A DNA stretch of 6,230 bases. Origin: Spirochaetaceae bacterium. GTDB lineage: Bacteria; Spirochaetota; Spirochaetia; Treponematales; Breznakiellaceae. The stretch's first letter is position 1. Each line of letters begins with the position of its first letter. Shown piece by piece: positions 1-6,209 of this stretch. The stretch covers positions 1 through 6,230 of the forward strand of contig JAITHR010000150.1 of NCBI GenBank assembly GCA_031279895.1. The letters are read 5' to 3'. The position numbers were made by a program, and so were the translations under genes. Below the pieces are notes generated by a model. It saw nothing but the letters and a program-made list of their open reading frames with translations, searched no databases and was not told where the DNA came from.

Positions 1-626
1 CGGAGCGGGCGGCTCTCGGCGCGGGCCTTGCGCTCAAACCTCGTGAGGGGCCGCCATGCCTGCGGCGGCGCGAAAGACGCATAGGCATTGACCAGGCCCG
101 GGGTCGCGGAAAGCTCCCGCAGCGCCCAGTCAGCGTAATCCTCCCAATCGGTAATCATATAGACGTAGCCATCAGGCTTGAGTTTGGCGGCAAGCATATC
201 CGTAACCGGACGGGTTACCAGTCGGCGCTTGTGATGGCGCTTCTTGGGCCAGGGGTCCGGGAAAAAAAGATGAAAGGCGTCCACCGACCGGTCGGCTGTC
301 ATGCGCTCCAGCACCTCCACCCCGTCATGTTCGATAATACGGATATTTTCAAGGGAGTGCCGCTCGATTTCCCAAAGGAGACGGCCTATACCCGGACGAT
401 ACACCTCGACGCCCACGTACCGCACCGCGGGGTTACGCCGGGCAATCTCCGCAGTGGCCGCGCCCGCGCCGAACCCTATCTCAACCACGAGCGGATTACC
501 TTCGAGGCGCCGCTCCGGGTCAAAGGCAATGCCGTATCGGGGAAACAGCGCGTCGTAAGAACGCTTCTGGGCCGCACTCATGCGCCCGCCGCGCAGCACG
601 TAACTTTTTATCCGCTCCCTCTCCAT
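1..626 (-). CDS. trmB: tRNA (guanine-N7-)-methyltransferase TrmB, 3' end missing at window edge
   Basis: Read from the minus strand by hand: 208 residues from ATG at 626 to the left edge with no stop. The enzyme uses S-adenosylmethionine to methylate N7 of G46 in the variable loop of cytosolic tRNAs. Visible motifs: the SAM-binding glycine loop VVEIGFGAG (residues 47-55), the second acidic motif VGVEVYRPGI (71-80), the family hallmark FFPDPWPKKRHHKRRLV (121-137) with catalytic-region Asp124, ITDWEDYADW (158-167), and the C-terminal TRFERKARA (195-203). Family members are usually about 210-240 residues, so only a short C-terminal tail should be missing. The start is supported by a strong purine-rich ribosome site (AAGGGGGAAG) a few bases upstream. 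A later Met16 is possible but has no comparable site. The 30-bp gap from the lipoprotein gene implies a shared transcript. Identification is firm; only the end is unseen. Confidence 0.95.
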   Translation of the reverse strand, partial: MERERIKSYVLRGGRMSAAQKRSYDALFPRYGIAFDPERRLEGNPLVVEIGFGAGAATAEIARRNPAVRYVGVEVYRPGIGRLLWEIERHSLENIRIIEHDGVEVLERMTADRSVDAFHLFFPDPWPKKRHHKRRLVTRPVTDMLAAKLKPDGYVYMITDWEDYADWALRELSATPGLVNAYASFAPPQAWRPLTRFERKARAESRPL

Positions 627-656
627 CGCTCTTCCCCCTTTTCCCCTCGTAAGCGG
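627..656 (-). promoter_or_regulatory. lipoprotein-trmB spacer with trmB ribosome binding site
   Basis: The 30-bp gap contains two purine runs on the minus strand (GAGGGGAAAA, then GGGGGAAG). The second sits about four bases before the trmB ATG. No hairpin with a T-tract interrupts the gap. This supports read-through transcription and independent translation initiation of trmB. Confidence 0.6.
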
Positions 657-1319
657 TTATAACGCGGGCTGTATGTCCGTGAGCGCGGCGGTCTGATACT
701 CCTCGTCCTCGGCCCACAGCGCCAGAGTTTTGACGTCAGACGACAGGTTAAGGTCCCGCAGGTCCCCCTCCGGCGCCGCAAGCCAGACGGTCTGTATCAG
801 ATTTCCGGCCTGATTGTAACAGAGAAAAAAATGCGCCGGATATTGGGAATCGAGCGCGTAGCGCCGGTTTGCAACGGTAAAAGACGGAAAGGGATAGCGG
901 GGGGTTTCGGGCGCGTCAAACGTAACGGTCCGCTCGGTACTGTCCCCGCCCTTATTCACCAAAGCCGCCCGATACTGTCCCCGCGGCAGGGTTTCGTTTC
1001 CCGGCATGGCAATAGCGCGGCTCCCTATCCACGTTTTCCCCTCGTCCTCCACCACCACCCAGTCTTCGGGCGTCATAACCCAGCGCAGCCCCTCACGGTC
1101 GTGATACAGGGAGAGGGTCTCAAGGTTTTCTATCCCGTCGTCGTCTTCGGCCAGCACAAAAAAAGAAAACCGCTCTTCCTGCCGGCTCTGTTCCTGATAG
1201 TACACCAGTTTTATCACGCCGTAGGGGATACGCGGCTCGGTGCGGGAACACGAAAGGAGCGCCGCAAGGCACAACACGCTGATTACACGCATACCGCCAC
1301 TATGCGTTTTCCCGCGCAT
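657..1319 (-). CDS. putative lipoprotein of unknown function, 220 aa
   Basis: I do not recognise a named family. With the start at 1319 the protein has a basic N-terminus (MRGKTHSGGMR), a hydrophobic core (VISVLCLAALL) and a lipobox LLS-C with the acceptor Cys at residue 24, so it should be exported and lipid-anchored. The mature part is polar, with no further membrane segments. It is rich in beta-prone stretches (FSFFVLAEDDDGIENL, WVVVEDEGKTWIGS, GQYRAALVNKGG), compatible with an immunoglobulin-like or beta-sandwich domain; that is inference. Three in-frame ATGs exist. The one at 1364 would bury the signal peptide behind 39 residues. The one at 1292 leaves a very short signal and has a poor ribosome site. 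The one at 1319 is preceded by AGAGGG about nine bases upstream and is preferred. The stop (TAA, 657-659) lies 30 bp before trmB, so the two are probably co-transcribed. I have an unverified impression that treponemes carry similar proteins. Confidence 0.75.
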   Translation of the reverse strand: MRGKTHSGGMRVISVLCLAALLSCSRTEPRIPYGVIKLVYYQEQSRQEERFSFFVLAEDDDGIENLETLSLYHDREGLRWVMTPEDWVVVEDEGKTWIGSRAIAMPGNETLPRGQYRAALVNKGGDSTERTVTFDAPETPRYPFPSFTVANRRYALDSQYPAHFFLCYNQAGNLIQTVWLAAPEGDLRDLNLSSDVKTLALWAEDEEYQTAALTDIQPAL

Positions 1320-1438
1320 AATGACAAGCCCTCTTTCCGCGCCGGCTTCGCGGGGCGCCGGCACAAACGCCCTGTTTCATAAGCCGGCCCGCCGGATTCC
1401 CGCTTTGGCGCGGGTTCTCCCCGCCGCGGTCTTACACG
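1320..1438. other. intergenic, upstream of lipoprotein gene
   Basis: No gene is seen here. The stretch is very GC-rich. Two copies of GCCGGC, about ten bases apart near 1342-1362, could pair in the leader of the minus-strand lipoprotein mRNA, and CCCGC/GCGGG can pair near 1398-1413. Neither is followed by a T-tract, so I call no terminator. I see no convincing -35/-10 pair, so the start of the lipoprotein-trmB transcript is not located. Confidence 0.4.
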
Positions 1439-1730
1439 GAAACGAACCGTTCCCGTTCAAGAATGAAGTATTCCTGGTCAGAAATGAGTCATTCCTGGTC
1501 AGAAATGAAGTATTCCTGGTCAGAAATGAGTCATTCCTGGTCAAGAATGGGTTAGAAATAGTCATGGCCGCGTTGGAATGATTCAGATTTACTCTGGAAA
1601 CATTCATGCGCGGGTTGGAAACGAATGTTTTCAGGTTGGAAACGAATGTTTTTAAGTTGGAGACAGGCGTGGTTACGGCGGGGAGACCGTGGCTCAAAGC
1701 GGGCGGCGACTGGTTTGCCGTGCTCCGCAT
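1377..1730 (-). CDS. doubtful 117-aa ORF made largely of 7-residue repeats
   Basis: An open frame spans the whole 21-bp array on the minus strand. It encodes VSNLKTF repeats followed by four TRN(D/T)SFL repeats, with a basic tail (RTRAKAGIRRAGL). It has no signal peptide, membrane segment or known domain. The ATG at 1730 has no Shine-Dalgarno sequence; the bases before it (CTTCATAAGCGTC) belong to a repeat module found elsewhere in the window. A tandem repeat of 21 bases stays open by construction, and the plus strand is also largely open across it. I regard this most likely as non-coding repeat DNA that a gene finder would call. A real small repeat protein in the purL-lipoprotein gap cannot be excluded. 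Confidence 0.2.
   Translation of the reverse strand: MRSTANQSPPALSHGLPAVTTPVSNLKTFVSNLKTFVSNPRMNVSRVNLNHSNAAMTISNPFLTRNDSFLTRNTSFLTRNDSFLTRNTSFLNGNGSFPCKTAAGRTRAKAGIRRAGL
1439..1669. repeat. tandem array of eleven 21-bp units
   Basis: Cutting the sequence every 21 bases from 1439 gives eleven consecutive units with no phase slip. The units at 1460, 1481, 1502 and 1523 share the core ATTCCTGGTCA and are nearly identical. They alternate between GAAGT and GAGTC just before the core, so 1460-1501 and 1502-1543 form a 42-bp duplication differing at two bases. The units at 1607, 1628 and 1649 form a second subfamily with core GGTTGGAAACGAATG. Those between (1544-1606) are degenerate intermediates. 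There are no unique spacers, so this is not a CRISPR array. Because 21 is a multiple of three, the array translates into heptapeptides. On the minus strand these are VSNLKTF and TRNDSFL/TRNTSFL. On the plus strand they are RNEVFLV/RNESFLV and LETNVFR/LETNVFK. Confidence 0.9.
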
Positions 1731-1742
1731 GACGCTTATGAA

Positions 1743-1781
1743 GCCGTCGGAGACGGTGAAACAGCCGCCGTCTCCGACGGT
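1743..1781. repeat. nested hairpin, 13-bp perfect stem
   Basis: CCGTCGGAGACGG (1744-1756) and its exact reverse complement CCGTCTCCGACGG (1768-1780) are separated by 11 bases, with possible G-T wobble extension at both ends. Each arm can also fold alone, as CCGTC and GACGG flank a three-base loop. The structure can therefore exist as one long hairpin or two small ones. On the plus strand TTTT follows at 1781-1784, but no plus-strand gene reads into it. On the minus strand it is preceded by AAAA and followed by GCTTCATAAG, so it is not a canonical terminator for purL. Confidence 0.75.
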
Positions 1782-1816
1782 TTTAAACAGCTTCCTGCTA
1801 TGCGGCTCAAAGCCGA

Positions 1817-1832
1817 ACTGTCAGCTGACAGT
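1817..1832. repeat. perfect 16-bp palindrome ACTGTCAGCTGACAGT
   Basis: The 16 bases equal their own reverse complement with no central spacer. It lies inside the second block of the mosaic downstream of purL and has no counterpart in the first block, so it looks inserted into a common scaffold. Possibilities are a protein-binding operator, a cruciform, or another stem module. Its position about 65-80 bases past the purL stop does not suggest promoter control. Confidence 0.7.
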
Positions 1833-1880
1833 CGTTGTTCGGGCGCTGTGCGGGACGCTTATGAAACAGCCGGAGGCTGC

Positions 1881-1942
1881 GGACAAGGTGTTGCACTACT
1901 TGGAAACAACACGCGGCCATGCTGAAGCCGTCGGAGACGGGC
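1881..1942 (-). repeat. 62-bp interspersed repeat, left copy, overlapping the purL 3' end
   Basis: Read on the minus strand it starts GCCCGTCTCCGACGGC, continues TTCAGCATGGCCGC and ends GTGCAACACCTTGTCC. It matches the plus-strand copies at 6027-6088 (57 of 62 by hand) and 6119-6180 in inverted orientation. It contains two potential hairpins: GCCGTC/GACGGC around TCC, and GTGTTG/CAACAC around a loop of about 13 bases. The first 42 bases after the leading GC of this element code for the last 14 residues of PurL, and the purL TAG stop (1896-1898) lies inside it. Confidence 0.9.
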
Positions 1943-4900
1943 CGGCGGCTGCCTCGAAGAGGTGCTGGCGCTTGCTGCCCGGAATGTTGCGGTGCGTAAA
2001 AAGGCCGCGCCGCTCGGAGTGTCCCATTTTCCCCAGAATCCTGCCGGACGGGTCCGTAAGCCCCTCTATCCCGAAGGCCGAGCCGTTCGGGTTGTCCGGC
2101 TCCCCAAGGGCGATCCGACCGGCGCGGTCCGCGTAGCAGAAGGGAACCTGGCCGGCACGGAACAGCGCCGCTGCCTCGTCCTCGCGTATCACAAGCCGCC
2201 CCTCGCCGTGGCTTACGGGAATAACGTGAACCGCGCCGACCGTCTCAAGCGAGAGCCACGGGGAACTGACGGATACGACCGTGGTGCGAACCATGCGGGA
2301 AACATGGCGGCCTATCGCGTTAAACGTCAGGGTGGGCATGGACGGGTCGGGCTCGCGATACGTCCCGTAGGGAAGCAGCCCCAGTTTGACGAGCGCCTGA
2401 AACCCGTTGCATATCCCCAGCATGAACCCGTCCCGCTTTTCAAGAAAATCCGTTACCGCGTCCCGCACCAAAGGGGACCGGAACACCGCGGCAATGAACT
2501 TCCCGGACCCGTCCGGCTCGTCCCCGGCGCTGAAGCCCCCGGAAAGCCCCACAATCCGCGCCTCGCGCACCGCCCGCGCCACCTCTGAAAGGGAGTTCTC
2601 AACGTCCTCCGGCGTCCGGTTCCGAAAAACCACCTGCCGGACCTCCGCGCCAACCCTGCGGAACGCCCGCTCCATGTCCCATTCGCAGTTAGTACCCGGG
2701 AAAACCGGCAGCACCACCAGGGGCGGACGGGAAATCTGCGGGAAAACCGTCAGTACCTTCTCTTTATAGGAAGGTGCGGCTGCGGCGCCCTGCGCGGCGG
2801 CAAGCGCAACCGACAGGGGAACGGTTTTTTGCGTGTCTTCCGCGTCCGATGTCTGGGGATATACCTGCGCGAGGGGCGCTTCGTAGGCCCGCCGGAGTTC
2901 TTCAAGGGAACAGGACTCGGTAGCCCTTTCGTGTACGACGCGGAACACCGGCTCCCGAACAGTCCGGGCAACGCGCTCCCAGGCGGCGCCGTATCTGCCG
3001 TCTTGTTCGTCTTTAAGGACTGCCTCCGCTTCCGCAAGCCTGTCCGCGCTGATTTCAAGCAGCGCGGCGCCGTAACAGCTTTCGTGGTCCACGAGGTCCA
3101 GATGCCGGCCAAGCGCCTCGACGCCGGTCATGTTACCGAACGCCATAACCGCAAGGGCTGCCGCAATGCCGCCGGCTCCCACGGGATAGGCGGAAACGAC
3201 CGTATGGGAGATCGCGCCGAAGAGCGAAAGGGTATCCCTAAACGCCGCGAGGGGTTTTTCCCGCTTTTTTCCCCTCTGGTAGAGGAGGAGGATATGATTG
3301 CCCGCGGCGCCGCTCAGGGCGCCGGAGCGGACCCGCGCCGCGTTAACGGTTCCCACGGCAAACGCGGCGAAAGTGGGCGGAACCGAGAGGTCAATGCCGC
3401 GGGACAGGTCCCGATAGGTGCCGGACATGGAGTCTTTGCCGCCTATTGCCGGCACCTCCAGCTCTATCTGGGCTTCGAGCGCGCCGAGGAGCGCCGCCAC
3501 GGGAAGTCCCCAGGTTTCCGGTGTTTCCGGTCGGGGGAAATACTCCTCGAAGGAAAGCCGGCTCTGAAAGGGGTTCCCGCCCAGACACGCGAACTTGGTG
3601 AGCGCCTCAAGCACCGCGCCGCGGGCGCCCAGATAGGGGTTACGGGCGCCCAGCGCGGGGTCGCAGCCGAAGGTCATAAGGCTTGCGGTACGGCACGTTT
3701 TTTGCGGTTCCAGCACGGGGAGGAGCGAGGCCATGCCGCATTCCGGCGTTCCCTGCTCGGCCCCGCCCCAGGGGAACAGCACCGAATCCGCGCCCACTGA
3801 CCCGTCGAACCGCTCCGTAAGCCCCCGCCGGCTTCCAGACCGCAGGGAACCGAGCTCCGCTTCCAGCCTTTGGAGCGCTGTTGCCGCCGCGGAGGGCGCC
3901 GCGGACGCGGGGCGCACGTGAGAAGGAAGCGCGGCGCGTGCCGAGCGCGGTACGCCGTTCGTGTCGAGAAACCGGCGGGAAAGGTCGACAACGGTTTTCC
4001 CGCGCCAGGTCATCGTGAGGCGGGGTCCCGCGTCCGGCGTTTTCGGGTCATAGGGTTCCCGCCCCGCCTCCGGCCCGTCGCCGGACGTAACCAGACCGAT
4101 AACCGCGGCGTCGAGGTTTTCCGCAGCGGCGTACCGGATGAGTGTTTCCGCGTGCTCCGGTGAGACCACCGCCGCCATACGCTCCTGGGACTCCGAGAGG
4201 GCGAGTTCCGTACCGTCAAGCCCCGCGTATTTCCTGGGTATCGCGTCAAGGTCAATGGACACGCCCGGAGCGATTTCGCCCACCGCCACCGCCGCGCCGC
4301 CGGCGCCGAAGTCGTTGCACCGCTTTATGAGCCGCGTAACCTGCGGGTTACGGAACAGCCGCTGTAATTTCCGCTCTTCAAGCGGGTTTCCCTTCTGCAC
4401 CTCCGCGCCGGAACTCCGCACCGAATCGCCGGTATGGACCTTCGAGGAACCGGTCGCGCCGCCTATGCCGTCCCGTCCGGTTTTCCCGCCGATAAGCGCC
4501 ACCGCGTCCCCGGCGGCCGGATCCTCGCGGCGCACCCAGCTACGGGGAACCGCGCCCAGCACCGCGCCCAGTTCCAGGTGTTTCGCCAGAAACCCCCGGT
4601 GATAAAGTTCCGCCACCTGGCCCGTGGCAATCCCGATCTGGTTCCCGTAAGACGCATACCCTTTCGCCGCGCCCCGCGCTATGGTAAGCTGCGGAAGCTT
4701 TCCGGGCAGGGTCTCCGACGCGCCCTCCCGCGGGTCCGCGGAACCGCTTATCCGCAATGCCTGGTACACGAAAGCCCGTCCCGAAAGGGGGTCCCGAACG
4801 GCTCCGCCCAAACACGTCGCGGCCCCGCCTACAGGCTCTATCTCCGTGGGGTGGTTATGGGTTTCGTTCTTAAAAAGGAGCAGCCAGGGTTCCGTTGACC

Positions 4901-5849
4901 CGTCGTCAAACGCGGCCTCGACGCGCAGGGCGCAGGCGTTGATTTCTTTCGACTCGTCAGCGTCCCTAAGGCGCCCCCGCGTTTTGAGCACCTTCGCGCC
5001 GATGGTGGCCATATCCATAAGGGAGCGCGGCGGCGCGTCGTGCGGGTACACGAGCTCGCGGGCTTCCTCATACAGTCTCAGGGCGTTTTGTATCTCCGGC
5101 GCGAGGGGGCCGTCAGCTGCGGTAACCTCAATAGAATCGAGCGCCGTGGTAAAGGTGGTATGCCGGCAATGATCCGACCAGTAGGCGTCGATAACCCGTA
5201 ACTCCGCCAGAGTCGGGTCCCGCCCGCAGGAGGAGAAATAGGCCTGGCAGAACCGGAGGTCCCCGTGGGACAGGGCAAGCCCGTAGGCGCCGGCGTCGCA
5301 CGTCCCGCGGGCAAAGCCCTTTACTACGGGAACGTCCCGAACCTCCGGCGGCTCTTCGCGGTGAAAAGAAAGGGACGCCTCGCGGGAATCCACCGGATTT
5401 ATGAGGTACGCTTTCAGCGCCGCACACGCCGCGTCCGAAACCAACGGGTTCCCGCGCACCGCGTACACCGTAGCCGTCTTCACTTCCGGTCGCACGCCGC
5501 TAAGGAGCGCGACGCATTGTTCAGCCGAATCGGAACGCTGGTCATACTGTCCGGGGAGGTATTCAAGGGCGAACCACCTTTCATCCGCACCGACCGGCGG
5601 CTCGTATCCCGCGAAAACCTCGTCCTGCGCCGGATCCGAGAACACCAGGGACACCGCCCGGTCAAAGACCTCCTTTTCAATGCCCGCCGCATCGTAACGC
5701 CGCAGTATCCGCAGCCCCGTAAGGGTTCCGAGGCCCGCAGCGGCGAGAACCTCCGAGAGTTCCCTCTTCAGTATCCGCGCCTCAAGGTCAAAACCCGCTC
5801 TTTTTTCCACATAGACCCGCCGCACGGGAACCGCGCCCCTATCCGTCAT
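1896..5849 (-). CDS. purL: phosphoribosylformylglycinamidine synthase, single-chain PurL, 1317 aa
   Basis: This is the fourth step of de novo purine synthesis in the cytoplasm: FGAR + ATP + glutamine give FGAM + ADP + Pi + glutamate. All modules sit in one chain. The N-terminal domain carries EYLPGQYDQRSDSAEQC (96-112). The linker signature is YWSDHCRHTTF (223-233). The first synthetase half has FKNETHNHP (326-334), GGAATCLGGAVRD (341-353), GGKTGRDGIGGATGSS (454-469) and CNDFGAGG (511-518). The second half has TFGCDPALGARNPYLG (726-741) and AIGGKDSMSG (801-810). The class I glutaminase has FPGTNCEWD (1050-1058), nucleophile Cys1147 in GICNGFQ, PVSHGEGR, and His1277/Glu1279 in GHSE. The pattern fits the Clostridium/Treponema-type long PurL rather than the split PurL/PurQ/PurS form. 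AAAGGAG seven bases upstream fixes the start. The C-terminus is odd: after HLFEAAAG the last 14 residues (PSPTASAWPRVVSK) and the stop come from an interspersed repeat. Confidence 0.97.
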   Translation of the reverse strand: MTDRGAVPVRRVYVEKRAGFDLEARILKRELSEVLAAAGLGTLTGLRILRRYDAAGIEKEVFDRAVSLVFSDPAQDEVFAGYEPPVGADERWFALEYLPGQYDQRSDSAEQCVALLSGVRPEVKTATVYAVRGNPLVSDAACAALKAYLINPVDSREASLSFHREEPPEVRDVPVVKGFARGTCDAGAYGLALSHGDLRFCQAYFSSCGRDPTLAELRVIDAYWSDHCRHTTFTTALDSIEVTAADGPLAPEIQNALRLYEEARELVYPHDAPPRSLMDMATIGAKVLKTRGRLRDADESKEINACALRVEAAFDDGSTEPWLLLFKNETHNHPTEIEPVGGAATCLGGAVRDPLSGRAFVYQALRISGSADPREGASETLPGKLPQLTIARGAAKGYASYGNQIGIATGQVAELYHRGFLAKHLELGAVLGAVPRSWVRREDPAAGDAVALIGGKTGRDGIGGATGSSKVHTGDSVRSSGAEVQKGNPLEERKLQRLFRNPQVTRLIKRCNDFGAGGAAVAVGEIAPGVSIDLDAIPRKYAGLDGTELALSESQERMAAVVSPEHAETLIRYAAAENLDAAVIGLVTSGDGPEAGREPYDPKTPDAGPRLTMTWRGKTVVDLSRRFLDTNGVPRSARAALPSHVRPASAAPSAAATALQRLEAELGSLRSGSRRGLTERFDGSVGADSVLFPWGGAEQGTPECGMASLLPVLEPQKTCRTASLMTFGCDPALGARNPYLGARGAVLEALTKFACLGGNPFQSRLSFEEYFPRPETPETWGLPVAALLGALEAQIELEVPAIGGKDSMSGTYRDLSRGIDLSVPPTFAAFAVGTVNAARVRSGALSGAAGNHILLLYQRGKKREKPLAAFRDTLSLFGAISHTVVSAYPVGAGGIAAALAVMAFGNMTGVEALGRHLDLVDHESCYGAALLEISADRLAEAEAVLKDEQDGRYGAAWERVARTVREPVFRVVHERATESCSLEELRRAYEAPLAQVYPQTSDAEDTQKTVPLSVALAAAQGAAAAPSYKEKVLTVFPQISRPPLVVLPVFPGTNCEWDMERAFRRVGAEVRQVVFRNRTPEDVENSLSEVARAVREARIVGLSGGFSAGDEPDGSGKFIAAVFRSPLVRDAVTDFLEKRDGFMLGICNGFQALVKLGLLPYGTYREPDPSMPTLTFNAIGRHVSRMVRTTVVSVSSPWLSLETVGAVHVIPVSHGEGRLVIREDEAAALFRAGQVPFCYADRAGRIALGEPDNPNGSAFGIEGLTDPSGRILGKMGHSERRGLFTHRNIPGSKRQHLFEAAAGPSPTASAWPRVVSK

Positions 5850-5863
5850 ATCCGCACTCCTTT
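5850..5863 (-). promoter_or_regulatory. purL ribosome binding site
   Basis: On the minus strand AAAGGAG (5857-5863) is followed by seven bases (TGCGGAT) and then the ATG. This near-perfect site settles the purL start. No other in-frame start with such a site is needed, because the conserved N-terminal VYVEKRAGFDLEA follows directly. Confidence 0.85.
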
Positions 5864-5884
5864 CGTTTTTCGTTTTATCGCGCT

Positions 5885-5914
5885 ATCGTACCACTGCCCG
5901 CCCCAAACATTCAA
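5885..5914 (-). promoter_or_regulatory. candidate sigma70-type promoter for purL
   Basis: On the minus strand TTGAAT (5909-5914) and TACGAT (5885-5890) are 18 bases apart. Each matches four of six consensus positions. Transcription from here would give a leader of about 30 bases before the purL ATG. The -35 lies three bases inside the edge of the upstream hairpin array, so the repeats stop just short of the promoter. No purine riboswitch or PUR-box-like operator can be recognised in the short leader. Confidence 0.4.
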
Positions 5915-6026
5915 CGCAGCCTCCGGCTGTCTCAGCATGGCCGCAGCCTCCGGCTGTTTCAAACACTGTTGTTTCCGAATGGTGCAACACCCTGTCCGGT
6001 AAGCGAGTCGGTGCTGCTTAGGCGCT

Positions 6027-6088
6027 GCCCGTCTCCGACGGCTTCAGCATGGCCGCCTGTTGCCTCCAAGTGGTGCAACACCCTGTCC
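6027..6088 (+). repeat. 62-bp interspersed repeat, right copy 1
   Basis: Inverted relative to the copy at 1881-1942 and 57/62 identical to it. In one plus-strand frame it reads PSPTASAWPPVASKW, nearly the same peptide as the PurL tail. The codon aligned with the PurL stop is TGG here, against TAG in the left copy. Confidence 0.9.
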
Positions 6089-6118
6089 ATTGAGCGGGCT
6101 GGCTGCTGCTTAGGCGCG

Positions 6119-6180
6119 GCCCGTCTCCGACGGCTTCAGCATGGCCGCCTGTTGCCTCCAAGTGGTGCAACACCGTGTCC
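6119..6180 (+). repeat. 62-bp interspersed repeat, right copy 2
   Basis: Identical to right copy 1 except for one base near its end (CCGTGTCC instead of CCCTGTCC). It also keeps TGG at the position of the PurL stop. The high identity of the two right copies against 92 % to the left copy suggests a recent tandem duplication on the right. Confidence 0.9.
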
Positions 6181-6209
6181 AGTTACGTTACTGGCTGTTG
6201 CTTAGGCGC

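Larger units (their letters stand above)
1691..1880. repeat. mosaic of palindromic modules downstream of purL
   Basis: Two related blocks lie here. Each starts with GGCTCAAAGC (1691 and 1804) and contains GACGCTTATGAA (1731 and 1854), with different sequence between. Each GACGCTTATGAA runs directly into a hairpin module: the CCGTCGGAGACGG type after the first and the CAGCCGGAGGCTG type after the second. Read on the minus strand, these are the same hairpins with TCC loops that occur in the array upstream of purL. No protein gene is visible. The segment is the immediate 3' untranslated region of purL, so the hairpins could stabilise or end that mRNA, although no T-tract follows them on the minus strand. 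Confidence 0.7.

Noticed and set aside
831..1382. 183-aa plus-strand open frame
   Set aside because: It is antisense to the lipoprotein gene, whose signal peptide and lipobox make the minus strand the coding one.
1439..1669. Possible CRISPR array
   Set aside because: Units are 21 bp head to tail with no unique spacers, and no cas-like gene is present.
1743..1784. Intrinsic terminator (hairpin followed by TTTT on the plus strand)
   Set aside because: No plus-strand transcript is expected here. In the purL direction the hairpin has no T-tract after it. It is better explained as part of the palindromic repeat family.
1606..2136. 176-aa plus-strand open frame beginning with LETNVF repeats
   Set aside because: It stitches together the 21-bp array, hairpin modules and antisense purL. 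Openness over the array follows from its period being a multiple of three.
2829..3800. 323-aa plus-strand open frame
   Set aside because: It lies wholly antisense to conserved PurL motifs, is Arg/Gly-rich with no domain, and arises from high GC at the third positions of purL.
5265..6002. 245-aa plus-strand open frame across the purL start
   Set aside because: It is antisense to the PurL N-terminus and then runs into the repeat array. It has low-complexity Arg-rich composition and no recognisable start site.
5969..6205. 78-aa plus-strand open frame in the right array
   Set aside because: The repeat units fall in different frames along it because the period is 92, so there is no sign of coding selection.
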